Shown: positions 1-5,669 of the stretch, piece after piece
Position numbering within the stretch: the stretch's first letter is position 1
How the letters are laid out: every line of letters starts with the position of its first letter
From: Actinomycetes bacterium
Lineage (GTDB): Bacteria; Actinomycetota; Acidimicrobiia; Spongiisociales; UBA5794
Direction of reading: 5' to 3'
NCBI GenBank assembly: GCA_023336855.1
Contig: JAMBLK010000159.1
Coordinates: 1 to 6,790 of the forward strand
Length of the DNA: 6,790 nucleotides
Made by a program: the position numbers and the translations under genes
Notes under the pieces: generated by a model
What the model saw: only the letters and a program-made list of their open reading frames with translations
The model's database searches: none
What the model was told of the DNA's origin: nothing

Positions 1-75
1 ACGCACCGAACGACGTCGTCCCAATCGAGAGCCTCCGATGCTCGCCCTGCACATTGTGCCACGAAGCTCCGGCCC

Positions 76-107
76 TTGACCTTCCATCCGGATGGAGGGC
101 ATATGTT
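76..107 (+). promoter_or_regulatory. MerR-type promoter with dyad in elongated spacer
   Basis: Seen: TTGACC at 76-81 and TATGTT at 102-107, separated by 20 bp. The spacer holds a perfect 14-bp palindrome, TCCATCCGGATGGA (83-96), which extends to 81-98/80-99 with one mismatched pair. Known: MerR-family activators (MerR, ZntR, CueR) act on promoters with 19-20 bp spacers and place their operator dyad between the -35 and -10 boxes. The left half resembles the TTGACCTTCC start recalled for CueR-type promoters. Inferred: the downstream small gene and kinase are switched by a MerR-family regulator whose gene is not in this window. An ordinary repressor operator overlapping a weak promoter is the alternative. 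The -10 lies about 30 bases before the first start codon. Confidence 0.55.
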
Positions 108-123
108 AGTGTGGCCGGCAAGA

Positions 124-129
124 AGGGAG
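124..129 (+). promoter_or_regulatory. Ribosome binding site of the 81-aa gene
   Basis: AGGGAG within the purine run AGAAGGGAGAG (121-131), seven bases before the ATG at 137. It is the strongest initiation signal in the left part of the window and supports the small upstream gene as truly translated. Confidence 0.6.
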
Positions 130-136
130 AGAAAAC

Positions 137-382
137 ATGGCGAGCCCAACCGATTTCGGTGACCTCGAACCCGACAAGGTGTCGGATCGACATCTCGCCG
201 TGACCCACAACACTCGGTCGTCGGCTCGTCACTTCACGAGGAGCTCCTCGATCACGCCGGTGGATGCTCCCCCCAGCCGACCGCCTGCCCGCCGCAGGGT
301 CGCTTCCCCCGACACGCTGAACCGGGCGCTGCCACGGCAAGCGATTCTGGACCTGAAAGCACGGAAACAACGGATCCCATGA
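137..382 (+). CDS. Hypothetical 81-aa basic, disordered protein upstream of a UbiB kinase
   Basis: I recognise no family. The start is supported by the purine-rich RBS ending eight bases upstream and by the promoter-like element before it. Third codon positions are mostly G or C (roughly 70% by eye), as expected of real coding DNA here. The product is rich in Arg, Ser and Pro, has no membrane segment or signal peptide, and ends in a short likely helix (about residues 61-78, with ALPRQAILDLKARK). Its TGA stop overlaps the ATG of the kinase gene (ATGA, 379-382). The kinase start has no clear RBS of its own, so translation is probably coupled. It may be an accessory or regulatory peptide for the kinase, or a leader frame whose main role is to deliver ribosomes. 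Length and disorder leave real doubt. Confidence 0.5.
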   Translation: MASPTDFGDLEPDKVSDRHLAVTHNTRSSARHFTRSSSITPVDAPPSRPPARRRVASPDTLNRALPRQAILDLKARKQRIP

Positions 383-2079
383 CGATGCGATGGCAACGAC
401 GCAACCAGGCGTGGAACCGGCGCCGGCAGTGGAGACGCGAACGACAGATCGTCGGCGCTCTCCTACGCCACGGTCTCGGCTTGACGCTGGTCGGGACCGG
501 GATGGGGTGGCTATTGCCGTTTCAGTGGGGACTGCTGAGCCACCCGCGTCGTAACGAGCCCTATTCAGGTCCGGAACATCTCCGCATGGCGTTCGAGGAT
601 CTGGGGCCGACATTCATCAAGCTGGCCCAGATCCTCAGCACCCGCGGTGACCTGATCGGGCCCGAGTATGCATCGGAGCTCGCCCGACTCCAGAGCGCCG
701 TACCACCGGTTCCGTTCCCGGACATGGCCCCGATCCTCGATAACGAACTCCCGGCGCCTCGCGACGAGGTGTTCGCGACATTCGATACCGACCCCATTGG
801 ATCGGCTTCGATCGGACAGGTCTACCGAGCGACGCTGCACAGCGGCAAAGCCGTCGTCGTCAAGATCCAGAAGCCGGAGGTGCGCGCAATAGTCGAGATG
901 GACCTCGCCATCCTGGAACGCTGGATCCGCCGCCGTACCTCACGGGACTCCGCAGATGCGTCCTACGATGTTGAGGGCTTCTTCGAGGAGTTCGCCTTCA
1001 CGTTGCGTAACGAACTCGACTACACGAACGAGGGCTACAACGCCGACCGTATCGGAGATATCCACCGCGGCGATACCGACGTGTCCATCCCGACCATCTA
1101 CTGGGACTATTCGACGTCGCGCGTGCTCGTCATGGACGAGATTCGAGGCACCAACTTCGCCGATGTCGCCCTCGACACCCACCTGACACCCGACGATCGT
1201 CATCGCCTCGCTGAGGTAGCGCTGCACACCGCCTTCACGCAGATCTTCCGAGAGGGTTTCTTCCATGCGGACCCGCATCCCGGCAACTTCATCGTCACCG
1301 AGGACCTTCGGATCGGGCTCGTCGACTTCGGAATGGTCGGCACCCTCACCGAACGCCAACGCGAAGACTTCCTGGACCTCGCCTCTTCGATGAGTTCGGG
1401 TGACACTGAGGGCATACTCGACGCCCTCTGGGCCCTCGGTGTCACCGAACCCGAGTCTCATCGAAGAGGCGTGGCCCGGGACTTCGACCACCTCTTCTAT
1501 CGTGTTGGAGACAAGTCCTTTGAGGATCTCGCCGCGGGTGACATGCTCGGCGAACTGATGCGAATCGCCCATCGGCACCAGCTCCAGTTTCCGGCCGACC
1601 TGGCTCTCCTCTTCAAGGTGCTCGCCATGCTCGAGAGCGTCGCGGTGCTCGTCGACTCCGATTTTTTGTTCTTCCGCTCTCTCGAACCCGAGATGAAAGC
1701 GTTCCTCAGAGAGAGGACCTCGCCGAAGAAATTTCTCCGCCGCGTCGGACGAGACGCACTCGACGTGGCCCGGCTCGCCGACGGTCTCCCCCATCGAGTA
1801 GACAGGCTCCTCCAGCGCCTCGAGACCGGCGACCTCGAACTCGCAACCCGCGAACGCGGTCGGGAGTTGGAGGCGATGGCGCTCCGCCGTGCAGTCGACC
1901 GGCTGGCGCTGGGAACCGTCGTCACCCTGTTCCTCGTCGCGGGGGCGGTCTACGTACTCGCGGTCGAAGTGGTAGACACCGGATCGAGCCACTTGACGTA
2001 TCTGCGAGTCCTTCTCGCCGCCGGAGGGGTCGCTCTCGTCGTGCTGGGTGCTCGGATCTGGTGGACGCGCAACCGCTGA
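379..2079 (+). CDS. UbiB/AarF (ABC1) family atypical kinase, membrane anchored
   Basis: A complete 566-residue protein of the UbiB/ABC1/ADCK atypical kinase family. The visible motifs are: KxGQ-type signature as FIKLAQILSTR (residues 79-89); the A-rich nucleotide loop as PIGSASIGQVY (139-149); the VKIQKP lysine (K162); the ExD-type motif NELDY (211-215); the catalytic loop HADPHPGN (296-303); and the metal-binding DFG (316-318). Two hydrophobic helices at about 511-530 and 540-560 anchor the C-terminus, as is usual for the family. UbiB proteins bind ATP and support isoprenoid quinone or lipid metabolism. Actinobacteria mostly use menaquinone, so the substrate here is unknown. The start overlaps the upstream small gene by ATGA; an ATG two codons later (385) is an alternative. 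The KxGQ glycine is Ala83 here. Confidence 0.93.
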   Translation: MTMRWQRRNQAWNRRRQWRRERQIVGALLRHGLGLTLVGTGMGWLLPFQWGLLSHPRRNEPYSGPEHLRMAFEDLGPTFIKLAQILSTRGDLIGPEYASELARLQSAVPPVPFPDMAPILDNELPAPRDEVFATFDTDPIGSASIGQVYRATLHSGKAVVVKIQKPEVRAIVEMDLAILERWIRRRTSRDSADASYDVEGFFEEFAFTLRNELDYTNEGYNADRIGDIHRGDTDVSIPTIYWDYSTSRVLVMDEIRGTNFADVALDTHLTPDDRHRLAEVALHTAFTQIFREGFFHADPHPGNFIVTEDLRIGLVDFGMVGTLTERQREDFLDLASSMSSGDTEGILDALWALGVTEPESHRRGVARDFDHLFYRVGDKSFEDLAAGDMLGELMRIAHRHQLQFPADLALLFKVLAMLESVAVLVDSDFLFFRSLEPEMKAFLRERTSPKKFLRRVGRDALDVARLADGLPHRVDRLLQRLETGDLELATRERGRELEAMALRRAVDRLALGTVVTLFLVAGAVYVLAVEVVDTGSSHLTYLRVLLAAGGVALVVLGARIWWTRNR

Positions 2080-2191
2080 ACCTCCGCCCGGTCCCGTCGG
2101 TTCCGTGGTTTCGGTGGCATTCCCTACCCGATGGGAACGGCTGTGGGGCCACGTCGATACATGAAAGTGTGCGATGGGTCCCTGATACGAC

Positions 2192-2220
2192 AGAGGAGAT
2201 CTCGCAGCGACATCTCCTCT
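2192..2220. repeat. 9-bp inverted repeat (hairpin) downstream of the kinase gene
   Basis: AGAGGAGAT (2192-2200) and ATCTCCTCT (2212-2220) are perfect reverse complements around an 11-base loop. Inside the loop TCG/CGA can pair again, giving a stem of about 12 pairs with one C-C mismatch. It sits 112 bases after the kinase stop. No T-run follows, so it is a poor intrinsic terminator for the + strand. It could be an RNA processing or stability element, or an operator next to TTGACA (2220-2225). Confidence 0.5.
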
Positions 2221-2252
2221 TGACATTCCAGCCAACTGTAAGGAGTACGGTG

Positions 2253-2309
2253 GTGATATCAACAACAGGAGCAACTCCGGAAAGGCGGGTTCCAAGACCG
2301 GAGTGGTGA
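2253..2309 (+). CDS. Possible 18-aa peptide with strong RBS
   Basis: A GTG start at 2253 is preceded by AAGGAG (2240-2245) at seven bases. The frame runs 18 codons to a TGA at 2307-2309. The product begins MISTTGATPE and resembles nothing I know. A 7-bp inverted repeat, ACTCCGG (2274-2280) with CCGGAGT (2298-2304), lies inside it and would form a hairpin in the transcript. It may be a leader peptide, or the RBS may be coincidence. Confidence 0.2.
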   Translation: MISTTGATPERRVPRPEW

Positions 2310-2363
2310 CGCGTGGACAACATCCGTTTCCGGTAGCGGGTGAGAAAAGGTGAGGTAACGACG

Positions 2364-2543
2364 ATGAGTGAGCAATCAAAGTATCTGCCGGGGGCACTTG
2401 CGGCCGGTAGCTTCCTCAGCATTTCGTTCGTAGCCTGCGTGGCTCACACTCGAATCGCAATGACAAAGGAAGGAGAGAACATGCACAGATTCATGATCCC
2501 CCGCGTCGCCCATTGCAGCGACGGTTGCAAACATAAATCCTGA
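2364..2543 (+). CDS. Hypothetical 59-aa protein, with an internal well-placed start giving a 20-aa Cys/His peptide
   Basis: The frame opens at ATG 2364, eight bases after GGTGAGG (2349-2355). The first part of the product is a hydrophobic stretch (about residues 8-27: YLPGALAAGSFLSISFVAC). A second in-frame start at ATG 2481 has the better RBS, AAGGAG in a long purine run (2466-2477), five bases away. It would yield a 20-residue peptide ending HCSDGCKHKS, with two Cys, three His in total and several basic residues. An intrinsic terminator follows 27 bases after the stop, so the unit ends here. I recognise no family. Possibilities are a cysteine-sensing leader peptide (such leaders are known upstream of actinobacterial sulfur genes), a small metal-binding peptide, or a ribosomally made precursor. 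Which start is used cannot be decided from sequence alone. Confidence 0.38.
   Translation: MSEQSKYLPGALAAGSFLSISFVACVAHTRIAMTKEGENMHRFMIPRVAHCSDGCKHKS
2466..2477 (+). promoter_or_regulatory. Internal ribosome binding site before ATG 2481
   Basis: The purine-rich run AAGGAAGGAGAG contains a perfect AAGGAG (2470-2475) five bases before the ATG at 2481. It is stronger than the site in front of ATG 2364. It argues that initiation of the short peptide within the longer frame is real rather than accidental. Confidence 0.5.
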
Positions 2544-2568
2544 GCACGACAACAGACTGCTCACAGTC
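2541..2568 (+). promoter_or_regulatory. Two mutually exclusive small hairpins between the peptide stop and the terminator
   Basis: TGAGCA (2541-2546) pairs with TGCTCA (2558-2563); alternatively GACTG (2555-2559) pairs with CAGTC (2564-2568) around a CTCA loop. The stems share bases 2558-2563, so only one can form. The first begins at the stop codon of the Cys/His peptide, so a ribosome paused there would disrupt it. This layout recalls an attenuator, but neither stem directly overlaps the terminator hairpin. Confidence 0.3.
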
Positions 2569-2569
2569 G

Positions 2570-2608
2570 AAAGGCCGGCCGGATACTTCAGCCGGCTTTT
2601 CGTCTTCT
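2570..2608 (+). terminator. Intrinsic (Rho-independent) terminator
   Basis: AAAGGCCGGC (2570-2579) pairs with GCCGGCTTTT (2591-2600), ten pairs including one G-T, around an 11-base loop. TTTT runs into a T-rich tail (to about 2608). It ends whatever transcript carries the short frames at 2253-2543. Confidence 0.75.
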
Positions 2609-2910
2609 GTAGCGAGGGCGTTCGTCCCGATCTGACGAGACCAAAACGGAATGATCCACTCAGCAATCTCCTGGATCGACCGCATGGCATTCTGAACCGA
2701 TCCGGTTTCATCCGCGATCGCTTCCAGCGCAACACCTGAGTCCTCGGAATGGCCAGACCGGCTCGACTGCTGGTTCTCTTGTTCTTCTATTCGACACCCA
2801 GCTCAGCCCGCCGCCTCTCAGCAACGAACCGGGGTCTGCTACCGGGCTCTCCAGCGATTACCCGAACGGGACTCACACCCGCAGGTTCTGTCCAACTTTC
2901 AGGACGCAAC
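2609..2910. other. Gene-free stretch before the integrase remnant
   Basis: No gene, RNA or repeat recognised. An open frame from ATG 2749 runs into the integrase remnant, but its first 54 codons (2749-2910) match nothing of that family and look non-coding. This stretch may contain the left boundary of the decayed insertion. Confidence 0.4.
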
Positions 2911-3438
2911 ATGGAAGGCTGCGCAGCAAAGAAGGGCGACCGTTGGTATGCAGTCATCTACGAGGGGTTGGATACGGTCACCGGCAAGGAACGGCGCAGC
3001 TGGCATCCTGCTGGGACGAGCCGTGATGAGGCGGAGCGACTCGCTGCTCGTCTCGCCAAGGAGTTGAACGGACGCAACGACGAAGGCCGCTCATTCAGCT
3101 TCGGCGCCTACCTGACCACCAGGTGGCTGCCCGGCAAGAAACTCGAGCTGGCTCGCTCGACGTAGGACGGGTATCGGCGCAAGATCCACCGGCACATCCT
3201 CCTCACCCTTGGCAAGGTGGCGATCCGGCGTCTGCGTCCGCATCATCTCGAGGCGCTCTATGACCAGAAGCTGCATCCGACCAATGTGCGCAAACCCTTG
3301 GCGCCGAAGACGGTGTTGGAGATTCATCTCATCGTCCGTGGCGCCCTCAACGACGCCGTGCGCAGAGGGATCGTGACACGCAACGTCGCCGTCGCGGCCC
3401 ACACCCCTGAACTCAGAGCAATCCCCAAGGTTGAACAG
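2911..3438 (+). pseudogene. Tyrosine recombinase (phage-type integrase), N-terminal half only, with in-frame TAG
   Basis: The frame from ATG 2911 begins MEGCAAKKGDRWYAVIYEG and continues DTVTGKERRSWHPAG, the N-terminal arm-binding strand pattern of actinobacterial phage-type integrases. A TAG at codon 85 (3163-3165) interrupts it. The same frame then continues with DGYRRKIHRHILLTLGKVAI, LHPTNVRKPLAPKTVLEIH and NVAVAAHTPELRAIPKVEQ, the SAM-like core-binding domain. TAG stands where the family usually has an aromatic residue (ST-aromatic-DGYRR). Similarity stops at about residue 176, before the catalytic domain with its Arg-His-Arg-Tyr residues. The frame stays open to 3594 but with unrelated sequence that runs into the permease gene. 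Full-length relatives are roughly 370-400 residues. It cannot be an active recombinase and marks an old integration. Confidence 0.85.
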
Positions 3439-3525
3439 CATTCCGACGCTCTCAAGGCAACAGAAGTCGGAGATCCGGTCGGGGCGTTCATCGAACTCGT
3501 GCCCAGGATGGGAGGCCTCTGTGTC

Positions 3526-3543
3526 CGTGAGACGAGGCTCACG
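3526..3543 (-). terminator. Weak hairpin after the permease stop codon
   Basis: CGTGAG (3526-3531) and CTCACG (3538-3543) form a 6-bp stem with a 6-base loop, 11 bases past the permease stop on the - strand. No T-run follows, so this is at best a weak or Rho-assisted end. Confidence 0.22.
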
Positions 3544-3554
3544 ACAACGGCGGC

Positions 3555-4868
3555 TCAGTGCTGGAGACGGTTCCGGGATCGCCAGACGGCGTAGGAACGC
3601 TCGGCACCGAAAGAGACCACATAGAGGAGCGCCACGAGGCCCAGGGTCGCCGGGTCGTTCATCGCCAGATAGACCCACAACAGGACGATCGTGATCGTCA
3701 TCAGGATGATTCCGGCGACCACGATCGACGCTCGGGCTCCAGTCTGGCGTCGGAGCTGCAGGTTCGCGACAGAGACGAGGAGCGATACGAGGAGGAACGT
3801 CATGCTCGAGAATGACGCGATCACCTCAAGGGAACCGAACAGAGTGAGAACGAGCCCCAGCGAGGTCAACGCCACGACGGCCGCATACGGAACCTGGGCC
3901 CGGTTCCGTCGAGCAAAAGCGCCCGGCATGGTGCGATCGTCGCCCATGTCGGCCATCATCCGGGAAGCACCAAACATGGTGCTGTTGATAGCCGATGACG
4001 TCGCCAACAAGGCGGCAAGGGCCACCAGGATCGTGCCCGCCTCACCGAGGACCGGCTGAGCGACGACGGCCAAGGCGTACTCCTTGGCCTCCACGAGCTT
4101 CTCGACGGGGAGGGCCGTGACTGCGACGTAGGCGAGGACGACATAGATCGCTGTGACGATGGCGATCGAGGCGTACACGCCTCTCGGCACGTTCCGTTGT
4201 GGATCATCGGTCTCCTCGACCGCGTTCGTGATCAATTGGAACCCCTCGTAGGCCACGAAGATCATGGCCCCCGCCATGAAAACGCTCCCGGCTCCCTCTT
4301 CGAAGCGAGGGATCCCTGCCGACTCGCGGGTCGCGATCAGGCCGGCGACGGCAAAGACCCCAAGGATCGCGATCTTCGTGTACACAACCAGATCCTCCGC
4401 GGTGCCGGTCGCTCGGGCCCCGGCGAGGTTGACCGCCAGGAAAAGGACCAACACCCCGGCGGAGAGGAACAATCGGAACACGTCATTCCCACCAAACCCG
4501 ACCAGGTCCGCGCCGTAGGCCCCGAAGGTGAACGCATACAGGCCAAGGGTACCGACGTATCCGAGGATGACGGTCCATCCAGTGAGCGCACCGAACTCCG
4601 GGTGTTGGGACCAGGCACGGCTGACGTACGTGTAGCTCGCTCCATCCGTCGGGAACGTTCCTGCCAAGCGGACGTAGGAGTAGCCGGAGAAGAGGGCCAC
4701 CAGTCCCCCGAGTGCGAGGGCGACGACCACACCGTGTCCGGCGATCTGCGCACCGATACCGAGGATCGAGAAGATGCCGCCCCCGATCATGCCCCCCACA
4801 CCGATAGCGACAAGTTCGGGGAGACCGAGAGCCTTCCCCCTCCGGCTGTGGTGCAGACGATGTGGCAT
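3555..4868 (-). CDS. APC-superfamily amino acid permease
   Basis: A complete 437-residue integral membrane protein with about 12 hydrophobic segments, the normal size for APC amino acid/polyamine permeases. The substrate-binding unwound helix 1 is visible as IGVGGMIGGGIFSILG (22-37). Helix 6 carries FVAYEGFQLITNAVEE (204-219), followed by the characteristic loop DDPQRNVPRG (221-230). It probably imports or exchanges an amino acid or amine; the substrate cannot be told from sequence. The start at ATG 4868 was chosen because conserved family sequence begins about 13 residues later. The open frame extends upstream to 5345, but those 159 codons encode polar, arginine-rich, unconserved sequence. 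An in-frame ATG at 4952 is a weaker alternative. No good RBS precedes 4868 (only AGG touching the start). No partner gene adjoins it. Confidence 0.9.
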   Translation of the reverse strand: MPHRLHHSRRGKALGLPELVAIGVGGMIGGGIFSILGIGAQIAGHGVVVALALGGLVALFSGYSYVRLAGTFPTDGASYTYVSRAWSQHPEFGALTGWTVILGYVGTLGLYAFTFGAYGADLVGFGGNDVFRLFLSAGVLVLFLAVNLAGARATGTAEDLVVYTKIAILGVFAVAGLIATRESAGIPRFEEGAGSVFMAGAMIFVAYEGFQLITNAVEETDDPQRNVPRGVYASIAIVTAIYVVLAYVAVTALPVEKLVEAKEYALAVVAQPVLGEAGTILVALAALLATSSAINSTMFGASRMMADMGDDRTMPGAFARRNRAQVPYAAVVALTSLGLVLTLFGSLEVIASFSSMTFLLVSLLVSVANLQLRRQTGARASIVVAGIILMTITIVLLWVYLAMNDPATLGLVALLYVVSFGAERSYAVWRSRNRLQH

Positions 4869-5306
4869 CCTGCAGCCAGCGTAGACAGGCGGCCCCTTCC
4901 CGACGGCCGCGAGTCTTCTCGCATCTGTGCAGTCGCGTGGTTTGCGAGGCATGGCTGGTGGTGTGTTGACGGCAGGTGCCCTCCCACTTGACTTGGGCGC
5001 AGATGTCCGGCGGTGGAGTCGAGCAGCTGTCGGGTGTTGTAGCGGCTGATCTGGACGAAGATCGCTCGGCAAGTGGCTGCACGGTCTTCGACCCGATTCC
5101 CGCCTCCTCTCCCGGTCCTCCCGTCCCGCCAGGGACCCATCGGGCAAGACTCGACCGAGCGTCGCTATTACCCGCAACTCCCGATGGGATTCAACGGACA
5201 CCAGTCCGGCACCAGTGGACTCACAACCCGACGAACCCCCTACTGTCCGACCATCCCAGGCACGAGAAGACCGTCGAGATATGTGGGTGTCCCAAGGGTT
5301 TCCTTC
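4869..5306. other. Non-coding stretch upstream of the permease
   Basis: Several frames are open here in both directions, but none has family-like sequence, an RBS or a consistent composition. I found no convincing -35/-10 pair for the permease and no riboswitch I know. The one clear structure is the inverted repeat at 5136-5188. The permease promoter must lie somewhere in this interval. Confidence 0.4.
5136..5188. repeat. 9-bp inverted repeat in the permease upstream region
   Basis: CCCATCGGG (5136-5144) and CCCGATGGG (5180-5188) are perfect reverse complements with 35 bases between them. It could be a long-loop hairpin in the permease leader or two half-sites for a regulator. It lies about 270 bases before the permease start. 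Confidence 0.4.
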
Positions 5307-5345
5307 GTTGCGGGGCAGGATCTGAACCTGCGACCTTCCGGCCAT
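5307..5345 (-). repeat. tRNA-like 3' fragment (T-arm and acceptor strand), possible attachment-site remnant
   Basis: Read on the - strand, GGTCGCAGG-TTCAGAT-CCTGC (5335-5315) forms a T-arm: a 5-bp stem GCAGG/CCTGC around the 7-base loop TTCAGAT. CCCGCAAC then follows, like an acceptor 3' strand. Just upstream is CAT in anticodon-like surroundings, resembling bacterial initiator tRNA(Met). No matching 5' acceptor strand or D-arm is found further upstream and the anticodon stem does not pair, so this is not a working tRNA. Integrases often recombine at tRNA 3' ends and leave such fragments, so an attachment-site relic is likely. A decayed tRNA gene is the alternative. Confidence 0.5.
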
Positions 5346-5390
5346 GATTCGCCTGGTTCTCGTCCCGGTCGCTCCACGAGCCGTTGTCGT

Positions 5391-5669
5391 TCAGACAGCG
5401 TTTCCCCAGGTCACAGGAGCACTTCCCTCGCCGTTCGCTGTGGGCGATTCCATGGGCGATCTGATGAGATCGAGTTCACGCTCGGCATGTAGGCGGTCAG
5501 CGTTGGTGCCGTGCCGCACCCGATCGAGGCGCTCCACCGATGCGGTCAGGTTGGAGAGCTTCCACGAGTTATCGAGGTCGATGCGAGAGCCGCAGACATA
5601 GCGGTGGGTACCGCGATGTGGGTATGCGCGATGAACAGGAATTGGAGGTCGACTGGCACGAGGGCTCAC
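5391..5669 (-). CDS. Hypothetical 92-aa protein overlapping the CDF gene end
   Basis: The GTG start at 5669-5667 overlaps the stop of the metal exporter gene (GTGA), the same overlap that joins the exporter to the ArsR gene. The central part (about residues 30-72) uses mainly G/C third positions and looks helical and charged (NSWKLSNLTASVERLDRV, then DRLHAERELDLI). The first 25 residues are Pro/Arg-rich and less gene-like. It has no membrane segment and one Cys. I recognise no family. If real, it is a third member of the metal operon; it could also be the eroded end of a longer gene or a chance frame. No separate RBS is visible. Confidence 0.35.
   Translation of the reverse strand: MSPRASRPPIPVHRAYPHRGTHRYVCGSRIDLDNSWKLSNLTASVERLDRVRHGTNADRLHAERELDLIRSPMESPTANGEGSAPVTWGNAV

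Noticed and set aside
1..62. Divergent - strand gene starting at GTG 62 (MAQCAGRASEALDWDDVV)
   Set aside because: GGAG sits four bases before the GTG and the peptide looks plausible. However, all three - strand frames are open to the edge and only 20 codons are visible, too few to decide.
2220..2251. TTGACA as a -35 box for the short frames
   Set aside because: A perfect -35, but no good -10 at 16-18 bp. A start site from it would also exclude the RBS at 2240-2245, so it was not called.
940..2397. Long - strand open frame opposite the kinase gene
   Set aside because: It mirrors a strongly supported + strand gene in GC-rich DNA. It has no domain-like sequence, and its composition reflects the antisense of the kinase codons.
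2855..2895. T-arm-like sequence CGGGACTCACACCCG
   Set aside because: The 4-bp stem has a 7-base loop, but the invariant TTC of a tRNA T-loop is absent in either direction, and no other tRNA arms are nearby.
2749..2910. 54-codon extension before the integrase start
   Set aside because: Hydrophobic then Ser/Pro/Arg-rich sequence unlike integrase N-termini. ATG 2911 gives the typical beginning.
3091..3678. - strand open frame opposite the integrase remnant
   Set aside because: Lies across the integrase remnant and the end of the permease. No family features and no RBS found.
4197..4991. + strand open frame opposite the permease
   Set aside because: Antisense shadow of the permease. The product is charged and repetitive with no motif.
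4869..5345. N-terminal extension of the permease frame (159 extra codons)
   Set aside because: Polar, Arg/Pro-rich, no family similarity, no RBS, and it crosses the tRNA-like fragment. Conserved permease sequence begins just after the ATG at 4868.
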